DNA of 64,000 nucleotides from Bathynomus jamesi (GCA_023014485.1 JAJOZX010006155.1:62001-126000); one strand, 5' to 3'; shown: positions 21,601 through 32,176, numbered from the stretch's first letter. Program-made: numbers and translations. The notes: a model not told the origin generated them from the sequence alone.

Positions 21601-21847
21601 GTAGTTATTACTAAATCTAAAATACTATCCAACCTCGACGGTTCCCCAACTTTTTGAATAAGAAAGCTATCTTCGAGAAAATTAACTAAACGATTACCTT
21701 CCGCGTCTCCCTGCATTGTGTCGTAATTCACGTTGGCGCAATTAAAGTCACCCATAACTAAGGCCTCCTCACTACCGATTATTCTCTTTAGTTCACGATA
21801 TAACGCTTCCTCCGTATCAGCTGTTTAATTAGGTGTCCTATATATAA

Positions 21848-21850
<3 letters not shown>
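18600..21850 (-). mobile_element. CR1-like LINE copy L4, 5'-truncated
   Basis: Reverse-strand copy of the L2/L3 subfamily. Its 3' end reads, on the element strand, ATTATAACATTATAACATTATT (18,602-18,623 on the map), passing into the TA tract. The 3' UTR spans 18,624-19,389 and ORF2 remains 19,390-21,838. The 5' end breaks at 21,850 in a TATATATAACCGCA sequence and is followed by (TA)n. Confidence 0.9.
19390..21838 (-). pseudogene. L4 ORF2: endonuclease C-terminus and reverse transcriptase
   Basis: From the 5' side: VMGDFNCANVNYD (endonuclease GDFN motif near 21,750), SNSDHNMVE (SDH motif), linker NSNAKLMWESFE, LWFTSRVGEIIKNRDRAYR, then RT with DFQKAFDTVPHKRL (motif A, near 20,430) and SKFADDTKLGGRAIND (motif C, near 20,195). 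The C-terminal RVQRRATKMIPSLRSK follows, and the stop is at 19,390-19,392. Frames break near 21,345 (TAC duplication), 20,720, 20,480, 20,290 and 19,800. A ~20-bp deletion near 20,350 removes residues between motifs A and B. It is highly similar to L2 and L3. Confidence 0.92.

Positions 21851-21852
<2 letters not shown>

Positions 21853-21890
<38 letters not shown>
21853..21890. repeat. (TA)n tract
   Basis: Pure TA between the truncated LINE L4 and the foldback element. Confidence 0.95.
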
Positions 21891-21891
<1 letters not shown>

Positions 21892-22156
21892 GTAAAGAAC
21901 GACGCTTGTATAGGAGATATCCGCGCAAGACGAGAAAGAGAAAACAACAATGAAAAATGAAGTACCACCTGGGAGTATGTAGAGGAATTACGACATTTGG
22001 AAGAGTGAAGTCCATGGTGTAGTGGTTATCGCGTCTGACCGGCAATCGGAAGATCCCGGGTTCGATTCCCAGGTGGTAACTTCATTTTTCATTTGTTGTT
22101 TTCTCTTTCTCGTCTTGCGCGGAATATCTCTATACAAGCGTCGTTCTTTACGTTAT
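21891..22156. mobile_element. Foldback (MITE/SINE-like) element with ~90-bp inverted arms
   Basis: The left arm 21,891-21,985 starts CGTAAAGAACGACGCTTG and continues to AAGTACCACCTGGGA. The right arm 22,066-22,154 is its reverse complement with a few mismatches. The ~80-bp centre contains a tRNA-like sequence read on the + strand. The right arm includes the 3' end of that tRNA, and the left arm holds an inverted partial copy of the same end. It looks like two head-to-head copies of a tRNA-derived unit, the left one truncated. Confidence 0.8.
22010..22080 (+). pseudogene. tRNA-like sequence with A and B boxes
   Basis: The A box TGGTGTAGTGG (22,015-22,025) and a perfect B box GGTTCGATTCC (22,059-22,069) are spaced as in tRNA genes. 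An anticodon arm TCTGA-loop-TCGGA is possible with loop CCGGCAA. Position 33 would be C instead of the invariant T, and the acceptor stem pairs badly. So I read it as a tRNA-Val-like derived pseudogene or SINE head rather than a working tRNA. It could still bind pol III factors. Confidence 0.6.
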
Positions 22157-22183
22157 TTATACTGCGTGTTCTTGCAGTTGAAT

Positions 22184-22184
22184 G

Positions 22185-22215
<31 letters not shown>

Positions 22216-22352
22216 ATGTATATATATATATATGTGTGGTGTATATAGGTGTGTATATATATATGGGTGTATGTTTGTATATATATATATATATGTGTGT
22301 GTGTATATGTATATATATATGTGTGTGTGTATATATATATATATATATGTAT
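22184..22352. repeat. (TA)n/(TG)n microsatellite
   Basis: TATATA with GTGTGTG blocks, directly before the LTR1 start of element B. Confidence 0.95.
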
Positions 22353-23618
22353 AAATATGTAAAAATGAACAATGAATAATTCCTATATAAGCTTTATATT
22401 GAAATATCCATTTTTACATAAGAAACAGAATCGCCTAATGCGAGTTTGGATAAAATTTTGATTTGATTTCTATTTTTTCAGTGTCTCAACCATGCTATCT
22501 ACCATTTCTATGGTTGAGTCGTATCCATGTTTTTGTCAGTGGAGATTCGTTGTGAGAAGCAAATGTCCCTTAATTTCATTCCCTTAATGTACAAACAAGA
22601 CAATCGACGTTTTTGATCGTTTAACATTTCCATCACAATATTGCCCATATCTCCATTTTTCATTTATTATAGACCTTATGATAATTAATTATTGTTGTCT
22701 TGTATCTCTCTTCCCAAAATTTTATTAGATTATGCATTCACATTGCATGTGGTATGATTTGTAACCTTGTGTGTACTTCTTTGTTCATTTACTTAATTCT
22801 TCCAAAATGTACCAATTCCTTTATATTTACTCTATACTTGTATAACTATATTTGTTTAATTAATCATTTCACTCACTCTTTGTACAATGGCTATAAACCT
22901 TTCCTTACTGTATTGTTCTAATTTATCTCTTCTAAATTCTTCAAATAATAATTTGTACTGGACGTACGAATTAAATATCTATGGCATATTAAGTATGAAT
23001 TGACGTATGGCATAATTTGAAAAACTATGATATCATAAAGTAACTTCATTCTCTTCACGTTTTCCATACCTTGAATACTGAATCACGTGTTTAGTATGTG
23101 GATATCTTTAGTGTTCAATGTATGGTAAATTCTTTAACCTATTATTATTTATATGTTGTTCATTCATACGTCCATTTCCTTTCTTAACCTTTATCTTTTG
23201 TTAATTTTATTAATTATTCATTCAGCTACCTACTGTCTACCTATTGTCAACCTATTGTGTGACTACCATTGTGTGTACAAAACTTTATGCATTTGTACAT
23301 GTTCGCAAATGATCATGATCACGTACGTAGTTACCTTACATGTAAGTACGTTCAAATGTATTCTTTTTATTTCTTTTCTTTAAATTAATTAATTTCTCGC
23401 AATACTCATAAATGCTTACACAAGTGCTCCAATTCCGTGACCTCGCAAAAAGCGAGCGCTTCTGAAGTGAAAATCTCCTCTCGCATGCTTCTAATCATAA
23501 AACATTATTATGTGTGTTACGTTATAATATATATATATATGTATGTATATATATGTGTATATATATGTGTGTGTGTGTATATGTGTGTGTATATATATAT
23601 ATATATGTATATATATGT

Positions 23619-23673
<55 letters not shown>

Positions 23674-24009
23674 CATACAGTTTATGCCCATGTACTTCAT
23701 GTTATACTTCTAACATCCTAATTGTCTATAAATATGAAACTCTGTAAAGAAAACTAGTTAACTGTTTAATTGTAATTAACTGTAATAATTTAATAGAATG
23801 TAATTAATGTACTTTAATGAAACTATAATTAACGATAATAACTGAATGTGAATTAAGTGGTAATTAAAATAATTGTAATAAACCAAAATTACAACGTACT
23901 CAGTGATGTACTTTGGATTGTACTCAATGTACGACCCGACATTATGTCGCCATTTAGGAATGTACTGTATACTCAGCGATATTATTTTTTTTATTATTAT
24001 TTTTCCGTT

Positions 24010-26160
24010 GGGATAAATTTTTGATTTGCTTTCTACTTTGCCAAATAACTGATGGCTTGTTCTTTTTAAAAATTTCTTAATCACTTTTAGATTTAGATTA
24101 ATAATGAATCCTGAGTAACTTTTGCAATGTTTATGTTTTGTATACGTTCCCTCTTCGTTATAAAAGATGAAATCATGTCTTGCCTAAGCATTTGAATGTA
24201 AATCTTAAACCTTTAATTTTTGTTCATATGCATATAGGTGACCTAGTTTTTAGCCGTTTAAGGTGATAATGATTTGATTGTATGTTAATGATTAATTGAT
24301 GCAATGACTGATTGCTTATTAATGAAAGGCTGGGTTAATAATTTATGAATTAAAGTATAACCAATTGAAAGTGGCTATTTGATTAGGCCCACCATACTAT
24401 TGGAAGCGACCGGAATGGCAGCGAGGGTCACCAGCTTGGATTACACCCAAGCAAATTAATATTAAGGTTATAAAAAGTACCTTATTGTTTTGTATTTTAT
24501 TATGAAAATAAAGATATTATTTATTCACCATGATTAACAAAGAATTGACAGTGATTGTTTGGTAGCCTTTACGTTATGCTTATGACATAGACTTAGCTAA
24601 TAAGATGAAATGTTAATAGCTTAATTGACACGTAATAAGTAATATACTCATTGATAGTATGTAAATGGCATGCAACATGGAACATTGAATGGGTCTAGTA
24701 AATGATATAAAGAATGCACGTGCGTTTGGTACATTGAATGGAAAACATGACACTCTGATTAAGTAGGCTATATGATTGAATGTGCCTAGTAATGACAGAA
24801 TAAATGATGATGCGGCCCAATAATAATGGAAGTTAATGACGTGCATTATTGGATAGGCCTAATGATAGTTGAGGGAATATACACTGTAAATGAATTAGGC
24901 CTGCAGTAAGAGAAATTAAGTTATCACATAAACATATAAATGAACACAATAACACACAATGATATGCGAAGTTACGGTTTTCGGAATGACACTTGACTTG
25001 GGAAAATAAGCCTATTGCGTCTTTTAACGAGAGTCAATTGGAACGTTTAATTACTCACTTTGGGAGTATAGCCTACCGTTCGGCGGTAGGCTAATGTAGG
25101 CTTCATGTGATTTACTTAGAGAAGATGTACTTATCTTTACGAGACGATGAAACCGCCGTTGAAGGAGTGTCGAAGAGGAACCTATTACCATAGGCTCGAG
25201 TTGTCGTTGTCCGATAAGCCTCTCGAGATGATGGAGATGCTTGACGTAGGCTTCGTAAAACGTAAGCCTGAGGTGATGTTACTTCTCGAGGTGCAGGATG
25301 GCCTATAAATGATCTTGCAGGCGTAGGCCTGAGGTGCTGAATATACCTCGTAGAGACGTAGAAGGTAGAGAAATTTGAAGGCTGACCTTGTAAACCGTAG
25401 GCCCGAAGTGATTCTGGTTGGGCTTCGAAGGATTGCTTCTGCAGGCGGTCTGTAGAAGGTCTTACTTGATGATAAATCGTAGGCCTTGAAGAAAGTAGCA
25501 GGCCGCTCCTCCGGCGAGAAACCGGATGGCGGTTGTCGGACGTGTTGCTCGTAAAGGTGGAAATCGAGTGTGTGAGTGCGAGTGAGTGAGAATGAGTGTG
25601 AGTGGGTGCTCGCTTTTGTACATAGTTCCTGTGACGTAGGACTTCGCGCCAAATCTTAAGACGCCTTGTCCGCGCGTCCTTTTGTTGAAGAGCTTGCGTT
25701 CGCGCCTTTTGGGAAGAAACAGACGCTTTCATTGTTCTGAATCCGTGTCCACGTGTGTCTTCCAAGAATGTTTGATGATAGCGTGGAAGGAAAGGATTTG
25801 TCCGTCTACTTTTTGGTCTATTTCTTGTCGATCCGCTACATGCATATTTTAGTGTAAAGATACATAGTTCACTTTCCACTTCTAATTAACTTGGCAGACC
25901 CGGAAAACATCAGATCTGAAAATACGCTGTTTGAGATAAAAATATGGCTTCCTCTTCCTATATGCTGTTTATCTGCGAAAACTTTGTCACAGCAAAAAAG
26001 TTTAATTTATTTTTAACTGTTGTGCAAAAGTAATACAGCCTTTTCAACATTTAATAATAATGATGTTAGCAGAAAAGGGGTATATAAACCCACAAAATTT
26101 TTTCCATATTCATTCTGAGTTAGACTACGAGGCTGAGCATTACCTAAAACATTTTAGCAG
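24010..26160 (+). other. LTR1-specific segment with repeated CGTAGGCCTGAGGTG motif
   Basis: Absent from the array LTR. Between 25,235 and 25,490 a degenerate motif CGTAGGCCTGAGGTG recurs about every 60-75 bp (25,239, 25,260, 25,321, 25,395, 25,468). A 255-codon reverse-strand ORF (25,112-25,879) spans these repeats; it is Ser/Arg/Thr-rich, matches no family I know and lies antisense in an LTR, so I do not call it a gene. Confidence 0.45.
26081..26116 (+). promoter_or_regulatory. Core promoter of LTR1 (TATA box and initiator)
   Basis: TATATAAA at 26,081-26,088 and an initiator TCATTC at 26,110-26,115, which matches the arthropod Inr consensus TCAKTY. The Inr A is 31 bp from the first T of the TATA box, the expected spacing. 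This would make 26,112 the transcription start, leaving an R-U5 region of about 318 bp before the primer binding site. It supports the + orientation of element B. Confidence 0.6.
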
Positions 26161-26431
26161 TAAATTACAGTAAGAAAAAGTCTGTATCTTCTTCGAGCCG
26201 TGCTCTCTTCAGAGAACTTAGTCATTAAAATCTCCCGATACGTTACGAGAACAATCGGGGGGAACCCTCAGAGAGTTTAATAAGCCTCTCAGAATCCTCC
26301 GAGCCACTATAGAAGAACTCGGAGAGTAGTAAAGAAGAAACTATTGCAAGTAACAAATCCGTTGCTGCCTCCTAACCAGAACCCCCGTCGACTTCGAACC
26401 AACCCAGGCCATAGACGGAGGGGTTAATAAG

Positions 26432-26600
26432 TGGCGACCCTGTCCCAGGATAAAAAACTGGCGACTCTGCATCAGGATTCTTCCAGTCTTCCAGATCCTT
26501 GAAATAGAACAACTGGCGACCCCTGCATTAGGATTCTTCCAGGCTTCCAGACCCTGGAAATAGAAAACTGGCGACGCCAATTCTTCATCCAGGAACAAGT
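26432..26600 (+). repeat. Primer binding site and three PBS-like repeats
   Basis: TGGCGACCCTG at 26,432 lies 2 bp after the LTR end. It resembles the complement of a tRNA-Arg 3' end (..CAGG-RTCGCCA as I remember it for insects). TGGCGAC recurs at 26,459, 26,514 and 26,579, each followed by a CCAGGA or CATYAGGAT-like sequence. The array shows at least two copies in the equivalent place. Reverse transcription would normally need only the first. Confidence 0.6.
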
Positions 26601-27036
26601 AGCGAGCAAGACACGTCTTCAGGACATGTCTCCAAGGATTTCGCCGTAGGAATCTTCTTACATACAGAGCTCTTTTTTTAAAGTAATCTCTACACATTTG
26701 AGAAGTCACTATTATTAAGAGTTAATAATTAGTATGAAGCCAGAATTAACAAAAAACAGTGAACATTCACTACACCAGTGATACATTTCTTTTTATTGAA
26801 ACTGAATTATTTTCACTATTATAGTTAGTATAGAATAATTTCATTTTATGTACCAAACACAATATTACCGTATCTTCGCGTACATTCGAGTGAATTGTTG
26901 TTCACATTTTTTATTTTTGTTTACAATTTTTTCAAATTATTGAATTAAATTGACTTGCAATTATTGTGCATTTATTGTGCATTATTGTAATAGAGAAAGA
27001 GATAGTTTATAGAGAGAGTTTATAGTTTATAGAGAT

Positions 27037-27188
27037 ACTTGATAGCAGTTCAAGTCAGTAGGTTGCATCCAGAGGGACAACCGCCCCAGAGATTATAGAA
27101 ATACATGATAGCAGTTCATGTCAGTAGGTTGCATCCAGAGGGACAACCGCCCCAGAGATTTGTAGAAATACTTGATAGTAGGTCAAGT
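27037..27188 (+). ncRNA. Three leader hairpins with 6-bp stems and 7-nt loops
   Basis: Inverted repeats ACTTGA-loop-TCAAGT at 27,037-27,055 and 27,170-27,188, and ACATGA-loop-TCATGT at 27,103-27,121. The middle one swaps a T:A pair for A:T, so both sides changed together. A second stem GGTTG...CAACC follows the first two (27,061-27,082 and 27,127-27,148), with CGCCCCAGAGATT behind it. The same two stems recur in the array leader. Likely RNA structures of the retroelement transcript; function not shown. Confidence 0.6.
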
Positions 27189-27560
27189 CAGTTCAAGTCA
27201 GTTCAAGTCAGTTCAAGTCAGTCAGTCAGTTTTAAGTCAGTCAGTCAGTCAGTTTTAAGTCAGTCAGTCAGTCAGTTTTAAGTCAGTCAGTCAGTTTTAA
27301 GTCAGTCAGTCAGTTTCAATTCCGTCAGTCAGTTTCAAGTCAGTTGTAGTCAGTTGCAAGTCAGTTGTAGTCAGTTGCATGTCATTTTCAGTTCCAAATC
27401 AGTTGTAGTCAGTTCCAAATCAGTTGTATTCAGTTCCAAATCAGTTGCAGTCAGTCCCAAGTCAGTTGTAGTCAGTCCCAAGTCAGTTGTAGTCAGTCCC
27501 AAGTCAGCTGTAGTGAGTTCCAAGTCAGTTGTAATTCAAGTCAAGTTCAAGTCAAGTTCA
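27189..27560. repeat. GTCA-based microsatellite/minisatellite
   Basis: (AGTC)n blocks separated by AGTTTTAAGTCAG and later AGTTGTAGTCAGTCCCA units. The short ORF inside it (Val-Ser-Ser-Lys repeats) is an artefact. Confidence 0.9.
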
Positions 27561-29584
27561 GTACAGTCAATTTAATTCAACCTTTTTTTGTTGTAAAAGA
27601 GAATTTAATTCAACCTGAATTTAAGAGAATTTTATTTAAGAGAATTTTAGAGACTTTAAGAGAATTTATTTACAAAAATTTAATTCAACCTGAATTGACA
27701 GGTTTGTTTCTTTAATTCAACCTTCTGTCCTTTTTGCATGCAGTATTTGCGTATATAAATATATAGGTAAAATTATATATTTTATTATTTGTAACCAAAA
27801 CAGCTTTTACAAATGTTTGTAACGATTTTTATAATTATTGTGATTATATGATGACAGTAATAGTGTAGTAACTAATCGATCATGTCCCAATGACTTTTGA
27901 AATTACTAGGGAGGAACATGTCGTCCCTCCGTTTTGTTCGAACTCCTTTAATTTGTGTTCTGAACAGTGTGACGAGCAATGTTTTTCTAAAGAGCAAAGT
28001 GCTCACGAAAAGACGTATTGTTAATTTCAGACATCATATCTCCCCGATTGGTCACTCTCAATTTCCCCGAATGTAGTACTCAAAATTTACCTTGCTCTGT
28101 ACGTTCGTGAAATTTACCCGTATGACCGAACATAACCTCAATTTAGGTAAAGTTGTTTTATTTATTTTTAAGAGTATTATATGGAACCTATAACCCATTG
28201 TTCATTTCATTATAGTTCATAATTGATTTCTGTTTTCAATTTTTATTTTTTTTATTTTTTTTATTTTTTTATTCGATTAATCTTGAGTAATTATCGTTAA
28301 ATTATTATTATACCATCTGTTAAGGTACCAAACGAAATTATAGCCAATTTTGACACTATACCAGAACACCATTTTTTCCACTTCTAATAATTTTGTTACT
28401 CCATTCTAATATTACCAATCACATAATTGTACTCTCCCCATGAATTTCACTAAACCCTGTTATCACCTATGCCCCGTCAAATCGTCAAATAAAATTCAAT
28501 TATCGTACTGATACTTCTGGTTAATATTAATGGTGATATACTGTTCATATATGGCTATGAATGTTGCTAGTCGAATACATCACCATTAATACTACCTGTA
28601 TTAGATTTTAATAATAATTAACTTTAAACTTAAAGGATTTTATAACCGTACTCCCATTTTAAATTATTATAACATTATTTTTAAACTCTGTTAATTCGAA
28701 AACCTTCCGAATCCCTACACATACACACGCATGTATGCACATTTCTCCACAAACATTACGTACAAAAATACTACAAAAATCTACGGATACTGATTACACT
28801 TTCACCTAAATACAATAACCCATACTCTTGTAATCATTGGCATACTTATTGGAAAGAAATTCACTATTCATATCCTGAATTTATTTAATCTTAATAATTG
28901 TTGCTTAATATATGATAAATAATCTTGCTCATGCATTTATTAAGTTATTTGAACCAACCACTTACACTCTGTACGCAATATACATAAATACACACTTGAC
29001 CCCAGGTCTATACATCATCCATTACGTAATTCTATCTTTCTTCTCCCTGTATATTCTTAATGGCTAACAACATCTAGTATCTAAAAAGTGTAACTAAATA
29101 AATTTTAGTGTTTTTATTAAATTAATTTTACTTTTTTTTAATAAATTTTAATATTATACTATACCAACTTATTCGTACTTGCAATAAGCTTACATTTCTG
29201 CGATCGTTCTCCCACTGCTGAAGACTATCCAACAATAAAATTTTAGTAAATTTTTACCCACACTAGTCCATCAAATTAGTTTATTAAATGTGCGATCATG
29301 GTAACTTTGGAAATTCCTGAAACTTAAAATTTAAATTCCCTTTTTACCTACTATTCATTAGGTATGTATTTTCTTTTCCACAGGAAAATAAATATTTGTA
29401 AAATTTAACAATATCATTGGTTGTCTAAATTAATTAGTTGTCTAAAATCAGATTTGATTACTTTGCATTGTAACTCAACCACCTCAACTCACGTGTTATA
29501 TATACATTTGTAATTATAAAAACCATTAGTCATCATCTAGTTTGAATTTGTTAGGATATTATATTATTGTATTAATATCATTCT
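27561..29584 (+). other. Internal region of element B, non-coding
   Basis: AT-rich, no ORF of note, no gag, protease, RT, RNase H or integrase motif in any frame that I can see. 27,870-28,050 matches the array internal region (GAGCAAAGTGCTCACGAAAAGA near 27,998). 28,050-29,584 has no counterpart in the array. No gene seen. Confidence 0.7.
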
Positions 29585-29598
29585 AGAGGGAAGAGCCC
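29585..29598 (+). promoter_or_regulatory. Polypurine tract of element B
   Basis: AGAGGGAAGAG followed by CCC directly before the LTR2 start TGTAAAAATG. Position and purine content fit plus-strand priming; the three C residues before the LTR are atypical. Confidence 0.55.
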
Positions 29599-29832
29599 TG
29601 TAAAAATGAACAATGAATAATTCATATATAATCTATATACTGAAATATTCATTTTTACATAAGAACCAAATCGCCTAACGCGAGTTTGTATAAAATTTAG
29701 ATTTGATTTCTACATTTGCAGTGTCACAACCATGCTATCTACCATTTCTATGGTTGAGTCGTATCCATGTTTGTGTCATTGGAGATTCGTTGTGAGAAGC
29801 GAATGTCCCTTAATTTCATTTCCTTAAACGTA

Positions 29833-31119
29833 TCTGGTCATCCCATAAGTAATGTCGTTTTTTACGATAGATTAAGTTTAAACTAGTCCTACTCAGTTTA
29901 AGCATAAATTTTCCGAAAGTTATATCCAAGAGGAGATCTATCGTGTTTCGCTACATATTTTACAGACCTTGACCAGTGAAGACGTGTTTTGCTTTATGTG
30001 AACCCCTCATAAACATGGCGGTATCAGAAGAGCATATCAGGCATATAATGGTTTACGAGTTCAAAAAAGGGAATAGTGCTACTGAAGCAAGGCGAAACAT
30101 TCAGGACGTTTATGGCAACGATATTCTGCATGTGAGGAAATGTCAAAGATGGTTTCAAAAGTTCAGGAATGGTGACTGCTGTTTGAGAGATGCAGCACGC
30201 TCTGGACGCCCTGCTGAGTTTGATGATGACCTGCTGTTAGCCGCACTTGAAGAAGACTGTTCAACAACTGTCGAAGAATTGGCACAGAAACTCAATTCAT
30301 CTCAGTCTACCATCCATCGACATTTGCAACAACTCGGGAAAGTGCCTAAGTTAGGAAAATGGGTGCCACATGAATTGTCGGTCGACAATCTGAGGGTGCG
30401 GGTAAACATTAGCACAGCTCTTCATTCCCGTGAACTCCAAGATCCATTTTTGCATCGTTTAGTGACTGGTGATGAAAAGTGGATACTGTACCAGAATGTT
30501 AAGCGCCGTCGACAGTGGGTTTGTGCCAGAGAACCAGCGACACCACAGCCAAAACCAAATCTTCACCCTCGGAAGGTGTTGCTTAGTGTTTGGTGGGATA
30601 AAGGTGGTGTAATACACTTTGAAACCTTACCACACAATCAAACAATCACCGCTCAAGTCTACTGTCAACAACTGGATCGATTGAACACTGCACTAAAAGA
30701 AAAGATACCTTCTTTGGTTAATCGGAAAGGAATCGTGTTCCACCACGACAACGCACGTCTTCATACCGCTCGGATCACTTCTGCAAAAATTGAGAAGCTT
30801 GGGTGAGAAAAACTTCCACATCATCAATATTCTCCAGACCTTGTGCCTTCAGGTTATCATCTGTTCAGGAGTCTGCAAAACTATCTTGACAAGAAACAGT
30901 ATACTTCTTTAGATGACCTGCACACCAGTCTTTGTACGTTTTTTGCCTCAAAACCGCCTGAATTTTATAAACATGGCATTGAAAAGCTTGTAGGACGTTG
31001 GCAGAGTGTCATTGATTCCGATGGAAAATATATACTAGATTAAAAAGTTTCAGTTGAGTTTTTTTTTTTGTCCTTCAAATTCCGATCTAAAAAACGACAT
31101 TACTTATGTGATGACCTGG
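29833..31119 (+). mobile_element. mariner (DD34D) inserted in LTR2
   Basis: 1287 bp, the usual mariner size. The ends read TCTGGTCATCCCATAAG (29,833) and, on the reverse strand, CCAGGTCATCACATAAG (to 31,119); the match continues through TAATGTCG. TA duplications are at 29,831-29,832 and 31,120-31,121. LTR1 at 22,584-22,600 reads CCTTAATGTACAAACAAG, the uninterrupted target with a single TA. Confidence 0.93.
30015..31043 (+). pseudogene. mariner transposase (DD34D), one stop and third Asp replaced
   Basis: The ATG at 30,015 (MAVSEEHIRHIMVYEFKKGN) fits the family start better than the in-frame ATG at 29,976. 342 codons. HTH motifs span residues about 5-110 (CQRWFQKFRNG, RSGRPAEFDDDLL). VTGDEKW carries the first Asp (30,471-30,473) and HHDNARLHT the second (30,747-30,749). 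A TGA at 30,804-30,806 replaces Trp in LGW-type sequence. The third Asp position, 34 residues after the second, is Gly (GGT, 30,852-30,854, in PSGYHLF). Otherwise open to TAA 31,041-31,043. Only two disabling point changes are visible, yet the catalytic triad is gone. Confidence 0.94.
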
Positions 31120-32058
31120 TACAAACAAGACAATCGACGGTTTAGATCGTTTAACATTTCCATCACAATATTGCCCATATCTCCATTTTTCATTTATTAT
31201 ATACTTTATGATAATTAATTATTGTTGTCTTGCATCTAACCCTCTTCCCAAAATTTTATTAGATTATGCATGCACATTGCATGTGGTATGATTTGAACTC
31301 TTGTTTGTACTTCTTTATTCATTTACTTAATTTTTCTAAAATGTACCAATTCTTTAATATTTACTGTATATTCGTATAAGTATATTTATTTAATTGATAG
31401 TTTCACTCACTTTTTGTAAAATGGCTATAAACCTTTCCTTACTGTATTGCTCGAATTCATCTCTTCTAAATTCTCCCAATAATGACTTGTACTGTACGTA
31501 CGAATTAAAAACTATGGCATATTAAGTATGAATTGACGTTATGGCATAATTTCAAAAACTATGATATCATAAAGTAACTTCATTCTCTTCACGATTTCCA
31601 TACCTTGAATACTGAATCACGTGTTTATTATGTGGATATCTTTAGTATTCAATGTATGGTAAATTCTTTAACCTATTATTATTTATATGTTGTTCATTCA
31701 TAGGTCCATTTCCTTTCTTGACCTTTATCTTCTGTTAATTTTATTAATTATTCATTCAGCTACTTATTGTGTGACTACTAATGTGTGTACAAAACTTTGT
31801 GCATTCGTAAATGTTCGCAAACGATCATGATCACGTACGTAGTTACCTTACATGTACTTACTTTCACATGTATTCTTTTATTTCATTTCTTTAAATTAAT
31901 TAATTTCTCATACAACTCATAAATGCTTACACAAATATTCGAATTCCGCTGACCATGCAAAAAGCGAGCGCTTCTGAAGTGAAAATCTCCTCTCACTTGC
32001 TTCTAATCATAAAACATTATTATGTGTGTTATGTTATATATGTGTATATGTATGTGTG

Positions 32059-32108
<50 letters not shown>

Positions 32109-32176
32109 CATACAGTATATGCCCGTGTACTTTGTTATACTCCTAACATCCTAATTGTCTATAAATATGAAACACT

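Larger units (their letters stand above)
22358..26429 (+). repeat. LTR1 of element B
   Basis: Starts TGTAAAAATG. The end GGGGTTAATA corresponds to GGGGTTAACA in the array LTR. Blocks at 22,930-24,000 and 26,165-26,429 align with the array LTR (e.g. TTCATTCAGCTACCTACTG near 23,218; CGAGCCGTGCTC near 26,187). A ~2.1-kb middle part (24,010-26,165) has only a short counterpart in the array. It carries a (TA)n at 23,527-23,668 and the promoter listed separately. No coding function is supported. Confidence 0.78.
22358..32176 (+). mobile_element. LTR retroelement B: non-coding, two LTRs, about 9.8 kb
   Basis: Two direct repeats begin with the same TGTAAAAATGAAC (LTR1 at 22,358, LTR2 at 29,599). LTR1 runs to 26,429 and is followed, after 2 bp, by a primer-binding-site-like TGGCGACCCTG. 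LTR2 is preceded by a purine tract. The 3.17-kb internal part has no gag or pol. LTR2 loses similarity at about 32,176, well before the LTR1 end, and contains a mariner. The LTR pair looks roughly 90% alike by eye, so the insertion is old. The same family in tandem form occupies 39,817-52,394 on the reverse strand. Confidence 0.82.
29599..32176 (+). repeat. LTR2 of element B, truncated, with mariner inside
   Basis: Follows LTR1 from TGTAAAAATG through the (TA)n (32,036-32,104) to ATAAATATGAAACACTG (32,160-32,176), then similarity stops. Position 29,833-31,119 is a mariner insertion that LTR1 lacks. Removing it gives about 1.29 kb matching LTR1 22,358-23,746. Confidence 0.8.

Noticed and set aside
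22010..22080. Functional tRNA gene
   Set aside because: C at position 33, poor acceptor stem and location in a foldback element argue for a tRNA-derived pseudogene.
25112..25879. 255-codon reverse-strand ORF
   Set aside because: Antisense in an LTR, crosses degenerate repeats, Ser/Arg/Thr-rich without a domain; the length fits chance in a GC-richer patch.
26341..26709. 122-codon reverse-strand ORF over the PBS region
   Set aside because: It reads through PBS repeats antisense to the retroelement; the array counterpart is a different, shorter frame.
27189..27560. CRISPR-like array of spaced repeats
   Set aside because: The units are simple GTCA-derived tandem repeats without unique spacers, in a eukaryotic retroelement.
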